DNA from: CAADGU01 sp035444285
GTDB lineage: Bacteria; Chloroflexota; Anaerolineae; Promineifilales; Promineifilaceae
Reading direction: 5' to 3'
DNA: 64,000 bases
Assembly (NCBI GenBank): GCA_035444285.1
Contig: DAOMOK010000003.1
Span: 416,336 to 480,335, forward strand
This document shows positions 23,894 to 32,749 of the stretch, one piece after another. Both the position numbers and the translations under genes were made by a program. Position 1 is the first letter of the stretch, and every line of letters begins with the position of its first letter. The notes under the pieces were generated by a model. The model did not search any database and had not been told where the DNA came from. It saw nothing but the letters and a program-made list of their open reading frames with translations.

Positions 23894-26212
23894 ATGCACA
23901 ATTATCTGGATGAATTGAATGAAGCACAGCACACGGCCGTAACTGCCGACCCCGGCCCCATTCTTGTTCTCGCCGGGCCTGGTTCCGGTAAAACCCGCGT
24001 CTTGACGCATCGCATCGTCTATCTGATCCGCGAACTACACGTGTCACCCTGGCACATTTTGGCCGTTACCTTCACCAACAAGGCCGCCCGCGAAATGGGC
24101 CACCGCATCGAAAAAGTGCTGGAAGGGCAGCCGCGTGGCCTGATGATGGGCACATTCCACGCTACCTGCGCCCGTATCTTGCGCATTGAAGTGGAGAATT
24201 TAGAGGGGTACGGCCGTGATTTTGTCATTTTCGACACCGAAGACCAGTTAGCCGCCATCAAACAGGCGCTCAAAGACCTGAATCTGGACGACAAGAAGTT
24301 CCCCCCCTTCAAAATGCGCAGCGGCATCGGCAGCGCCAAGAACGAACTGATCACCCCGGAAATGTACACGGCTGCCAACTACGTGGCCGAAGTCACCAAA
24401 CGAGTCTACGCCCGCTACCAGCAAATATTGATGGCGAATAATGCCATGGATTTTGACGACCTGCTGATGAATGTGGTCACACTCTTTGACCGGCGGCCTG
24501 ACGTGTTGGCAAAGTACCAGGAGCGGTTCCAACATATTCTGGTAGACGAATTTCAAGATACCAATACGGCGCAGTATGGCTTGTTGAAGCGGCTCACGGC
24601 CGTGCGCCAAAACATCTTCGCCGTCGGTGACGCCGACCAGAGCATTTATATGTGGCGCGGGGCCGATTACCGCAATTTGAACCGCTTCCACGACGATTTT
24701 CCGGGGGCACGGCAAATTCTGTTGGAGCAAAATTACCGCTCCACCCAGGTCATTCTGGATACGGCTATGGCCGTAATCAAACACAACCGCAACCGCGTCC
24801 ATAAGCAGCTATTCACCGAAAGACCAGGTGGCGAAAACGTGACTGTGCGCGAAGCGTATGACGAAAACGAAGAGGCGGAGCGCATCGTGGGCACAGTGCA
24901 GGATTTATTGCTGCGTGGTTACTCGCCGGGTGACATGGCCGTCATGTACCGCACCAATGCCCAATCTCGCGCCCTGGAAGAGGCATTCATACGCACCAAC
25001 ATCCCTTACCGGCTGGTCGGGGCGACGGCCTTTTACCGTCGCCGCGAAATCAAGGACGTGATCGCCTATTTGCGCGTGGTGCATAATTCGGCCGATTCCA
25101 TCAGTTTTAACCGCATCATCAACACGCCTACCCGCGGCATTGGCGGCAAGACGCAGGAGCAGTTGCAGCAGTGGGCGGCGTCACTGCTGATGTCGCCGGC
25201 AGACGCGCTCGTGCGCCTGGCCGTTGATCCTGATTGCCAGCATCCGTTTAACGGCCGTGCCCACAACGCCCTATACAACTTCGGCCAGATGTTACACGCC
25301 TGGCGCGCCATCCGCGACGAGGCCAGCGTGGGGGAACTGCTCGATCTGATTTTGCAGCAAACCGATTTCCACGCTTACATTGATGACAGCGCCAAGGATG
25401 AAGATGAGGCCCAGGATCGCTGGGCCAACGTCATGGAACTGCGCAACGTGGCGGCCGGGAATCAGATGTCCTTAAGCGAATTCCTGGAACAAATCGCCCT
25501 TGTTTCCGAAGTAGATGACCTGGAAGAAGAACCCAACCGGGCCACGCTGCTCACCCTACACGCCGCTAAAGGGTTGGAATTCCCCATCGTCTTTCTGGCC
25601 GGATTGGAAGATGGCATTTTGCCACACAGCCGCTCGTTGGATGATGTGGAATCACTGGCCGAGGAGCGACGGTTGTTTTATGTGGGCATCACGCGGGCTA
25701 TGGATCGGTTGTACATTTCCCACGCCTTCCGCCGCCTGGGTTTTGGTGGGTATGATGTCTCTGTGCCTTCCCGTTTCTTGCAGGATTTGCCCCATGACCT
25801 GGTAGATGGTGGCAGCGCCAAAAGCCGACGGCAGCAGACCAAAAGCCAGGCGAGCAAGTGGGAATGGTCGTCAGGGTCAGCCGGCAGTACCAGTTGGTCA
25901 AAATCATCGTCAACGGCAGCACGGCCGTCGGCAGCGGCACGGCCGTCGCCCCCTTCCAATACACCCAAAGCGGAAACACCCCTGCCGCCACCCAGGTACC
26001 TGCGCTCAGATATTGCGGATGATGATCACGATATTGCCCCAAAAACTACCCGCTACAAAACCGGCCAAAAAGTCCGCCATGCCAAATTTGGTGCCGGCAC
26101 CGTCATCGAAAGCAAACTCACCGGCAGCGACGAAGAAGTCAGCGTCGCCTTCCCGGAACACGGCATCAAACGATTGGCCGCCAGCTTTGCGAATTTAGAG
26201 GTGATTGAGTAA
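23894..26212 (+). CDS. pcrA: ATP-dependent DNA helicase PcrA/UvrD
   Basis: A 772-residue SF1A helicase acting in nucleotide excision repair and clearing replication blocks. The motifs are in order: Q-motif LNEAQHTAV, Walker A AGPGSGKTRVLTHR, VTFTNKAAREM, DEFQDTN (II), GDADQSIYMWRGAD (III), NYRSTQ (IV), TLHAAKGLEFPIVFLAG (V) and EERRLFYVGITRA (VI). The C-terminus has a tudor-like RNA-polymerase-binding domain (GQKVRHAKFGAGTVIES). Before it lies a low-complexity linker with two ACGGCCGTC copies. The start MHNYLDELNEAQ at 23894 fits the family; no strong ribosome site is seen. Confidence 0.96.
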   Translation: MHNYLDELNEAQHTAVTADPGPILVLAGPGSGKTRVLTHRIVYLIRELHVSPWHILAVTFTNKAAREMGHRIEKVLEGQPRGLMMGTFHATCARILRIEVENLEGYGRDFVIFDTEDQLAAIKQALKDLNLDDKKFPPFKMRSGIGSAKNELITPEMYTAANYVAEVTKRVYARYQQILMANNAMDFDDLLMNVVTLFDRRPDVLAKYQERFQHILVDEFQDTNTAQYGLLKRLTAVRQNIFAVGDADQSIYMWRGADYRNLNRFHDDFPGARQILLEQNYRSTQVILDTAMAVIKHNRNRVHKQLFTERPGGENVTVREAYDENEEAERIVGTVQDLLLRGYSPGDMAVMYRTNAQSRALEEAFIRTNIPYRLVGATAFYRRREIKDVIAYLRVVHNSADSISFNRIINTPTRGIGGKTQEQLQQWAASLLMSPADALVRLAVDPDCQHPFNGRAHNALYNFGQMLHAWRAIRDEASVGELLDLILQQTDFHAYIDDSAKDEDEAQDRWANVMELRNVAAGNQMSLSEFLEQIALVSEVDDLEEEPNRATLLTLHAAKGLEFPIVFLAGLEDGILPHSRSLDDVESLAEERRLFYVGITRAMDRLYISHAFRRLGFGGYDVSVPSRFLQDLPHDLVDGGSAKSRRQQTKSQASKWEWSSGSAGSTSWSKSSSTAARPSAAARPSPPSNTPKAETPLPPPRYLRSDIADDDHDIAPKTTRYKTGQKVRHAKFGAGTVIESKLTGSDEEVSVAFPEHGIKRLAASFANLEVIE

Positions 26213-26253
26213 TTGGGTAATTGGGGTATTATTTCACTGTGGAGGTCAGCATG

Positions 26254-26514
26254 ATGGTCAAAACAAATGTATTAACTATTCCCTATCCTGAAGATTTGCT
26301 TTTGGTATTGAAGGAAAATCCAGAAACTTTTGAGGCCGAAGCCAAACTATTATTGGCCGTCAAGCTATACGAGATGGGGCGCGTTTCTACCGGTATGGCT
26401 GCCCAAATTGCTGATATGAGCCGGGTTGCTTTTATGTTCGCTTTGGGGCGTTTCGGCCTATCGCCTATCGGCGTCAGCCCAGATGAATTAGAACAAGACC
26501 TGGCCAATGCCTGA
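26254..26514 (+). CDS. UPF0175 family antitoxin-like protein
   Basis: An 86-residue UPF0175 protein, a small DNA-binding antitoxin usually coupled to a DUF3368 PIN-domain toxin. It shows the central ETFEAEAKLLLAVKLYEMGR and the HTH-like GMAAQIADMSRVAFMFALG segment. GGAGGT is seven bases before ATG 26254 (four before ATG 26251). Its stop overlaps the start of the toxin remnant by eight bases, the normal operon arrangement. The region is AT-richer than its neighbours, which suggests acquisition. Confidence 0.88.
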   Translation: MVKTNVLTIPYPEDLLLVLKENPETFEAEAKLLLAVKLYEMGRVSTGMAAQIADMSRVAFMFALGRFGLSPIGVSPDELEQDLANA

Positions 26515-26590
26515 ACAACCAATTGTTATTTCCAATTATTTCTCAGTTGCAGAGCGGTGGCATCCGGCTAAGCGGCCCTCTAGTCGCTAA
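26507..26590 (+). pseudogene. remnant of a DUF3368 PIN toxin gene
   Basis: ATG 26507 overlaps the antitoxin stop, as in intact pairs. The product reads MPEQPIVISN and then changes to unrelated sequence and stops after 27 residues. MPxxPIVISN is the usual start of DUF3368 toxins, whose full length is about 160 residues. The rest of the gene is gone, replaced by about 40 bases before the next gene. The antitoxin therefore survives without its toxin. Confidence 0.7.
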
Positions 26591-26626
26591 AGTTTTACAC
26601 CTGACCGGTGAATCTCTGTAAGAGTC

Positions 26627-27439
26627 ATGCATTACTTGATAGACGGCCACAACCTGATTGCCCGAATGCCGGATATTTCCCTCAACGATCCGGATGATGA
26701 GGTGCAGTTGATCCTGCGGCTGCGCAGTTGGACGGCGCGCAGCAAAAAGCGGCAGGTAACACTGTTTTTTGATGGCGGCATTCCCGGCGGCAAGAATGTG
26801 AAGTTGTCCACGCCGCAGGTGCAGGTGATTTTTGCTTCGGCCGGGCAAACAGCCGATGCCCTACTTATCAATGGCATCAACAGGGTGAAAAACCCGCCGG
26901 AATTCCAGCTCGTCAGCAGCGACCAACAAATCATTGCCGCCGCCGCTGCCCGCAAAATGCCACATATCACGTCTGACAAATTTGCGGTGGAACTGGCGGC
27001 GCAATGGCAAGAGAGACCGCCCGGCCCCACCATCGCCGACGATGACCCGATTATTAGCGATGCGGAGGTGGCGGATTGGCTGGCGGCTTTCGGCCCGGTG
27101 GATGAACGGGCCATTCGCAACCGGCCCAAACCAGCGCCGCCCAATTTGCCGCCGCCTGCACCGGAGCCGGTGACTACACCGGACACACCACCCCCACCGC
27201 TTAACCGCGAAGAGCCACAACTGAGCAATAAGGAGTTAGAGGAATGGCTTACCCTCTTTGGTGGTGAACCGAAAAAGAAGAAACCGGTGCAGGGGGTACG
27301 CTCCCCAACCACACCTGCTGCGCCGCCGGCTACTTCTCCCAAAAAACCACGCCGCCCACAGCCCTCAGCCAACAACCCCCACAACCTCAGCCCCGAAGAC
27401 CTGGCTGCCTGGCAAGACTTTGCCAGCCGGGAAGAGTAG
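26627..27439 (+). CDS. NYN-domain RNase (YacP/Rae1-like) with a Pro-rich tail
   Basis: A 270-residue protein. Residues 1-130 form a NYN/PIN-like nuclease fold: MHYLIDGHNLIARMPD with the first acidic residue, TLFFDGGIPGG and QLVSSDQQIIAAA, typical of YacP. Rae1/YacP cuts ribosome-bound mRNA in Bacillus, so an RNA-cleavage role is likely but not proven here. The C-terminal half is a disordered Pro-rich region with three copies of a SDAEVADWLAAFG / SNKELEEWLTLFG / SPEDLAAWQDFA motif, perhaps short protein-docking helices. A strong terminator follows. Confidence 0.85.
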   Translation: MHYLIDGHNLIARMPDISLNDPDDEVQLILRLRSWTARSKKRQVTLFFDGGIPGGKNVKLSTPQVQVIFASAGQTADALLINGINRVKNPPEFQLVSSDQQIIAAAAARKMPHITSDKFAVELAAQWQERPPGPTIADDDPIISDAEVADWLAAFGPVDERAIRNRPKPAPPNLPPPAPEPVTTPDTPPPPLNREEPQLSNKELEEWLTLFGGEPKKKKPVQGVRSPTTPAAPPATSPKKPRRPQPSANNPHNLSPEDLAAWQDFASREE

Positions 27440-27441
27440 AC

Positions 27442-27476
27442 CTGTCAGGTTTTTTGAAACCTGACAGGTCTTTTTT
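27442..27476. terminator. terminator formed by a family E palindrome
   Basis: GACCTGTCAGGTTT TTTG AAACCTGACAGGTC followed by TTTTTTAC. It lies between convergent genes and can act on both strands. Other copies: 13640 and 39366. Confidence 0.9.
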
Positions 27477-27477
27477 A

Positions 27478-28692
27478 CTACACTATAATCCCCAACTCCT
27501 TGCCGCCGGCGATGATGGTGTCGGCGCAGTAGTCAATGTCTTCCATGGTGTGCGCGGCGGAGACACAGGCCCGTAAACGGGCTAACCCTTCTGGCACGAC
27601 CGGCGCTACCACCGCCTGCACAAAAATACCCCGCCGCTGGCAGTAATTGGCCAGCAGCGCCCCATGCTCGGTAGAGCCGCAGATGACGGGCACAATAGCC
27701 GTCTCAGTATAAAGAAGGTCAAATCCAGCGGCGCGCAGCCGGTCGGCAAAGTGGTTGTAATTGTCCTGAATCTTCTTGACGCGCCAGGGTTCTTCCTCAA
27801 TTACGTCGAAAGCAGCTTTAGCGGCTGCCGCCGAGGCGGGTGGCAGCGCTGCAGAGAAGATGAAGCCCCGTGCTTCGTGTTTGAGGAAGGTAATAAGTTC
27901 TTCATTGCCAGCTACATAACCACCGGCGCTGGGAACGGTTTTGCTGAGGGTACCCATTTTGATGTCCACGCAGTCCGGCGGTAGATCAAAATGCTCTTCA
28001 ATACCATGACCATGTTCACCCAATACACCAAGCGAGTGCGCCTCATCTACCATCAGGTAAGCATCATATTTTCGGCATAGTTTAACCATTTCTGGCAGGT
28101 TGATGATGTCGCCGTCCATGCTAAACACGGCGTCGGCAATGACCAGTTTACGGCCGTGAGGATTCGCCTCCCTCAATCTCCGTTCCAAATGATCCATGTC
28201 ATTGTGCCGGAAGCGGACATGGTGGGCCATAGCCAGCATACAGCCATCCACGATGCTGGCATGGTTCAATTTGTCACTGATGACCGTGTCCCCTTTGCGC
28301 AGCAGCGAGGAAATTGTCGAGAGATTGGTCACATAGCCGCTGGAAAAGGTGATTGCCCCATCCGTACTCTTGAATTGGGCAATGCGTGTTTCCAGTTCAT
28401 TGTGCAGCGATAATGACCCGGCCAGCAGGCGCACCCCATGGGTGCCTGTGCCGTATTTGTCAATGGCCGCTTTGGCCGCCTCGTTGATTTTGGGATGCCC
28501 GATCAACCCCAAATACGAGTAGCTGCCGAGCATGATCATCTCGCCATGCCCTTCCACGTTGACACGGCCGTTGGGCAAAATATCTTGTGTTGCTTCTAAA
28601 TAAAAGTACAGGTCGCGTTCCTTGTAAAACTCAATCGGCCACAGCATCTCCGGCGTTAGCGGCACGCGCTCCTGTGTGGGTGTATCTATCAT
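27478..28692 (-). CDS. alpha-oxoamine synthase (PLP; BioF/KBL/SPT group)
   Basis: A 404-residue PLP enzyme that joins an amino acid to an acyl-CoA with loss of CO2. It shows SYSYLGLIGHPKINEAA, GTHGVRLLAGSLSLHNELE, the LNHASIVDG motif, DEAHSLGVLGEHG (PLP-binding Asp) and the Schiff-base Lys in GTLSKTVPSAGGYVAG (about residue 249). Sequence alone does not separate KBL, BioF and serine palmitoyltransferase-like members. No biotin or threonine operon is near, so lipid synthesis is a fair guess. The start at 28692 follows AAGGAG; a longer reading would translate a GGCAGGTGGCAGG repeat. Confidence 0.88.
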   Translation of the reverse strand: MIDTPTQERVPLTPEMLWPIEFYKERDLYFYLEATQDILPNGRVNVEGHGEMIMLGSYSYLGLIGHPKINEAAKAAIDKYGTGTHGVRLLAGSLSLHNELETRIAQFKSTDGAITFSSGYVTNLSTISSLLRKGDTVISDKLNHASIVDGCMLAMAHHVRFRHNDMDHLERRLREANPHGRKLVIADAVFSMDGDIINLPEMVKLCRKYDAYLMVDEAHSLGVLGEHGHGIEEHFDLPPDCVDIKMGTLSKTVPSAGGYVAGNEELITFLKHEARGFIFSAALPPASAAAAKAAFDVIEEEPWRVKKIQDNYNHFADRLRAAGFDLLYTETAIVPVICGSTEHGALLANYCQRRGIFVQAVVAPVVPEGLARLRACVSAAHTMEDIDYCADTIIAGGKELGIIV

Positions 28693-28706
28693 CGGTATTA
28701 CTCCTT

Positions 28707-28764
28707 CGTTGCAGGTTGCAAGCGGCAGGTGGCAGGTAAAAGAGGCTCTTGCCTGCCACCTGAA
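28707..28764. repeat. GGCAGGTGGCAGG inverted repeat
   Basis: GGCAGGTGGCAGGTAAAAGA on one side and GCCTGCCACCTG on the other form an imperfect hairpin directly upstream of the alpha-oxoamine synthase start. Confidence 0.65.
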
Positions 28765-28904
28765 ATGATTTAGCAAAGTCTAAAAGTTCAATGAATTGCC
28801 CAATTTTAGCAATGAACAGGGGAATAAACGAATGGTCAGGCTCAGTGTTTGATAAATGTGTTTGCCCATCGGTTGCCTTCCGGCGACAATCCCCTAAACC
28901 GTAA

Positions 28905-28985
28905 CCCGTCAATCGTAATCCGACTTTGGACGCATCACGGATTACGGATTACGCATCACGCATCACGCATCACGGACTACCAACT
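28905..28985. repeat. family C repeat block abutting the PBP1A start
   Basis: Tandem CGTAATCCG and then GCATCACGGATTACG units run up to the ATG at 28986 and leave no ribosome site. Confidence 0.8.
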
Positions 28986-31900
28986 ATGCCCAAATCTACC
29001 CGCATCATCAACTGGCGCTACCGCCAGGAACAGAAACGAAAACGCAGCGGCACGGCCGTACTCAAAACCCTGACCATACTCCTCTTTGTCTTCCTGTTTA
29101 CCGGCTGCCTGGTGGTGACGATGGGTGGCGTGGGGGTCACGGCCGTGTACGCCTACTTCACCCAGGATTTGCCCGACTTCACCGAACTGGAACAGCTAGG
29201 CCAGCACGAAACCACCACCTTCGAGACCACCAAAATGTATGCCTGGGGGCCAGAAAGCGTCAGTGGCAACCGTGACCTGACCCTCATTTACGAAATCATT
29301 GACCCGCTTGGCGGCGACCGCCAGTGGCTTCCCTATACCCAGATTCCGCAGCACGTAGTAGATGCTACCGTGGCCATTGAAGACCGCACCTTCTGGACAA
29401 ATCGCGGTTTTGACCTGGTAGGCATCGGCCGTGCCTTTAACGAATACGTCATCAAAGGTGGCGACATTCAGGGCGGCTCCTCCATCACCCAACAGGTGGT
29501 CAAGAACAACCTGATCGAGCCAGAGCGCCGCCTGGTGGGTGAGGACGTGGGTTTTGCCGATTACGAGCGCAAAGTTCAGGAACTGCTGCTGGCACAACGC
29601 GCCACCGACACCTACAGCAAAGAGCAGATTATGGAGTGGTATCTCAATACCAACTTCTACGGCAATCTGGCTTATGGCATTGAAGCCGCCGCCCGCGTCT
29701 ACTTCAACAAAACGGCCGCCGAACTGACCCTGGCGGAAGCGGCCATGTTAGCCGCCATTCCGCAATCGCCGACCATCAACCCCATCAACAACCCGGAAGC
29801 GGCCAAAATACGGCAGGAACTGGTGCTGGATGCCATGGCCCGCGAAGGCATGATTACCCCGGAAACGGCCGTCGCCACCAAAACCATCCCCGTGCCCATC
29901 GCGCGTGGCATTGAGGAACGCTTTGACATTATCGCCCCTCACTTTGCCCTCTACGTGCAGCAGCAGTTGGAGCAAATGTTTCCGCCAGAACTGATATTGG
30001 GCGGTGGACTGCGCGTCTACACTACGCTGGATTTGGAAATGCAGCGGCAGGCGGAATGTGTGACCCGCGCCCAATTGACCCGGCTCTCCGGCGCGGTGGG
30101 GCCAATTTTGCCCGCCGATGAAGCCGCTGCCTGCGCGGCGCTGGCTTTTTTGCCGCCACAGCCACCCGGCGACCAGGGCAAAGATTTCCGCGTAAACAAC
30201 ACGGCCGTTGTCATGCTCGACCCCACAACCGGCGAAATTAAGGCATTGGTCGGCAGCGCCAATTATTGGGACACCACCATGGATGGCTCCTTTAATGTGG
30301 CTGTAGACGGCCGTCGCCAACCCGGCTCCTCCTTCAAACCGTTCACCTATCTCACCGCCCTGGCCCAGGGCTACAACGCCGCCACCATGCTGCTGGATGT
30401 GGAAACCGATTTTGGCACGCCCTACAACGGCGTTCCTTATGTGCCTCAAAATTACGACCGCCAGTTTCATGGCCCCCTGCGGCTGCGGCAGGCGTTAGCC
30501 AACAGCTACAACGTGCCTGCCGTGCAGGTGCTTAGTTGGGTAGGTGTTCCCAAAGTGCTGCGCACGGCGCACAGCATGGGCATTGATACGCTCGACGCCG
30601 GCAACAACGTCTACGGTCTTTCCCTCACCCTGGGCGGCGGTGAAGTGACACTGCTGGATATGGTCTACGCTTACTCGGTCATAGACAACATGGGAGCCAT
30701 GGTGGGCCAGCCACGTCCGCCAGAACGTCAGCGCCCCGGCTACCGCACCCTCGACCCGGTATCCATTTTGCGGGTGGAAGACCGCAACGGTAATGTGCTA
30801 TACGAATATAACCAGCCGCAACGCCGCGAAATTTTGCCGCCACAACTGGCTTACCTGATGAACGACATCCTTTCTGACCGCAGCGCCCGCTGCGCCGCTT
30901 TTGGCTGCCCCAATGTGCTGGAACTGCCGGGCAATCGTCCCGCCGCCGCCAAAACAGGCACCACCAACAATTACCGCGACGACTGGACTATTGGCTACAC
31001 GCCAGAACTGGTGACGGGCGTCTGGATGGGCAACAGCGACAATAGCCCCACCAACGACTTGCCCAGCTACAAAGGCGCCGCCCCCATCTGGCACGCGCTG
31101 ATGAGTTGGGCATTGGATGGCAAGGCGATTAGCGTCTGGCAGCGGCCGCCGGGCCTGATTGAGATGGCCGTTTGTAACGTCTCCGGCCTGCTGCCCACCC
31201 CCTACTGCCCTACCGTCTCCGAACTGTTTATTGATGGCACACAGCCAACCACGTTTGACACCATCTACCAGGAGTTTGCCATCAATCGGGAAACGGGGCG
31301 GCTGGCGACAATCAGCACGCCGCCGGAGTTGATCGAGCGCAAAGTATTCCGCGTCTATCCGGCAGCGGCAGCCGACTGGGTGCGCGAAAATGAAATTGAG
31401 CAACCACCCCGCGAATACGATACCATCACCGCGCCGACGCCAAATAATGAGATTGGGATTGGATCGTTACGGCCGTTTGCCTTCATTCGCGGCCAGGTCA
31501 CCATCACCGGCACCGCCCAAAGTGAGAACTTCGCCTTTTACCGCCTGGCCTACTTCCAGGGCTTGACGCCACAAAACCTGCAAACCCTGGCCGACAACGT
31601 GACCGAACCGAAAGAAAACGCCCCCCTGGCCGTCTGGGATGTCTCCGCGCTGGACGGCTTATACACCCTGCTGCTCACCGTTGTGCGCGGCGATGGCAGC
31701 TTTGCCGAATTCAGCGTGCCCGTCACGGTTGATAATGAGCCACCCCAGGCAGCCATCCTCTTCCCCCTACCCAACCAGCAAATTTTCACCGACGAAACCT
31801 GGGTGTTGGTGCAGGCGCAGGTGACGGACAACGCTTCTATCAGGCAGGTAGAATTTTTTGTGGACAACGCCGAAGTGCCCTATGCCATCAGCACTGTGCC

Positions 31901-32027
31901 CCCCTTCACCGAAAAGTGGACGATCCCCGGCCCCGGCTGCCACACTTTCCGGGTGCGGGCGACGGATGCGGCCGGCAACCAGACCACCAGCGAGCCGGTA
32001 TCGGCCTGTCTGGTGAAGCGGGAATGA
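28986..32027 (+). CDS. class A penicillin-binding protein (PBP1A type)
   Basis: A 1013-residue bifunctional peptidoglycan synthase. A basic N-terminus and membrane anchor (TILLFVFLFTGCLVVTMGG) are followed by a GT51 domain (about 125-300; VAIEDRTFWTNRGFD with the catalytic Glu, GGSSITQQVVKN) and a transpeptidase domain (about 400-740; PGSSFKPFTYL with the active Ser, SYNVPAVQV, AAKTGTTNNYRDDW). The C-terminus adds two Ig-like domains (IRGQVTITGTAQSENFAFYRL; VQAQVTDNASIRQVEFFVDN). The start is inferred from homologue layout; a repeat block lies immediately upstream. Confidence 0.95.
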   Translation: MPKSTRIINWRYRQEQKRKRSGTAVLKTLTILLFVFLFTGCLVVTMGGVGVTAVYAYFTQDLPDFTELEQLGQHETTTFETTKMYAWGPESVSGNRDLTLIYEIIDPLGGDRQWLPYTQIPQHVVDATVAIEDRTFWTNRGFDLVGIGRAFNEYVIKGGDIQGGSSITQQVVKNNLIEPERRLVGEDVGFADYERKVQELLLAQRATDTYSKEQIMEWYLNTNFYGNLAYGIEAAARVYFNKTAAELTLAEAAMLAAIPQSPTINPINNPEAAKIRQELVLDAMAREGMITPETAVATKTIPVPIARGIEERFDIIAPHFALYVQQQLEQMFPPELILGGGLRVYTTLDLEMQRQAECVTRAQLTRLSGAVGPILPADEAAACAALAFLPPQPPGDQGKDFRVNNTAVVMLDPTTGEIKALVGSANYWDTTMDGSFNVAVDGRRQPGSSFKPFTYLTALAQGYNAATMLLDVETDFGTPYNGVPYVPQNYDRQFHGPLRLRQALANSYNVPAVQVLSWVGVPKVLRTAHSMGIDTLDAGNNVYGLSLTLGGGEVTLLDMVYAYSVIDNMGAMVGQPRPPERQRPGYRTLDPVSILRVEDRNGNVLYEYNQPQRREILPPQLAYLMNDILSDRSARCAAFGCPNVLELPGNRPAAAKTGTTNNYRDDWTIGYTPELVTGVWMGNSDNSPTNDLPSYKGAAPIWHALMSWALDGKAISVWQRPPGLIEMAVCNVSGLLPTPYCPTVSELFIDGTQPTTFDTIYQEFAINRETGRLATISTPPELIERKVFRVYPAAAADWVRENEIEQPPREYDTITAPTPNNEIGIGSLRPFAFIRGQVTITGTAQSENFAFYRLAYFQGLTPQNLQTLADNVTEPKENAPLAVWDVSALDGLYTLLLTVVRGDGSFAEFSVPVTVDNEPPQAAILFPLPNQQIFTDETWVLVQAQVTDNASIRQVEFFVDNAEVPYAISTVPPFTEKWTIPGPGCHTFRVRATDAAGNQTTSEPVSACLVKRE

Positions 32028-32179
32028 ATGGGTGTATTGTTCTGAAAGACGATACTCCCTGCCGGCGCCTCCCGCCCCCTGACAATGTGATGCTCTATCG
32101 GCCCATCATCGTCAAGCCGCCAAACAAGAAAACCCAAAGGGTTTTGGAACCCTTCGAGTCTCACGGTTTATTCGGTTTC

Positions 32180-32749
32180 CTATAGCACGTTGTTCACCAA
32201 CACGCCCACCACGAATTGATCGGGCGGTTGAGGTTCTTCGAGATGTTGAATCGTCATGCCTAGTTTTTGCATCACCTTTTGTGATGCCAGGTTTTCGTAG
32301 CCTGTGGTAGCGATAATGCGCCCGAGTTTTTCACGGGTGAAAAGATATTCCACTAGAGCACGAGCGGCTTCTGAGGCAAACCCTTTGCGTTGATGAGTAG
32401 GCGCAATCACCCAGAACAGACCGATCTCCGCGGTGGCGGAGGTACTGGGGGCACGGTTGAACGCCGCAACCCGGTTGAAGGTATCTAAATACGGCACAAT
32501 GCCCACTGCGCCGATTATCTCCCCTGTTTCTTTGGAGACTACAGCCCGTTCCCCATAGTGAGGTTGTTCGAGCATGGCAAACATTTCATATCCCAGCACA
32601 GTCCATTGTAACCAGCGCTGACATTCACTCAGGGGCGTTTCCGAGCCAAAGGAGTTATTGAGAATATTGTTGATAGCCTCAAGATCATCCATGGTCAATT
32701 CCCGGATGATCACTCTTTCGGTTTCGAGTAATGGAATTCGTCTGCTCAT
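32180..32749 (-). CDS. GNAT family acetyltransferase (RimJ/RimL type)
   Basis: A 189-residue enzyme of the RimJ/RimL/Acetyltransf_3 group: LETERVIIRELTMDDLEAIN, EIGLFWVIAPTHQRKGFASEAARALVEY with the CoA loop, and NLASQKVMQKLGM. It probably N-acetylates a protein or antibiotic-like amine. Its ATG overlaps the purB stop (ATGA), so it is translationally coupled to purB. Between its stop and the PBP gene lies a degenerate AACCCAAAGGGTTTTGG hairpin (32125-32160). Confidence 0.9.
   Translation of the reverse strand: MSRRIPLLETERVIIRELTMDDLEAINNILNNSFGSETPLSECQRWLQWTVLGYEMFAMLEQPHYGERAVVSKETGEIIGAVGIVPYLDTFNRVAAFNRAPSTSATAEIGLFWVIAPTHQRKGFASEAARALVEYLFTREKLGRIIATTGYENLASQKVMQKLGMTIQHLEEPQPPDQFVVGVLVNNVL

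Noticed and set aside
28905..28985. The tandem GCATCACGGATTACG block as a CRISPR array
   Set aside because: Units are 7-10 bases, adjacent with no unique spacers, and no cas genes are in the window.
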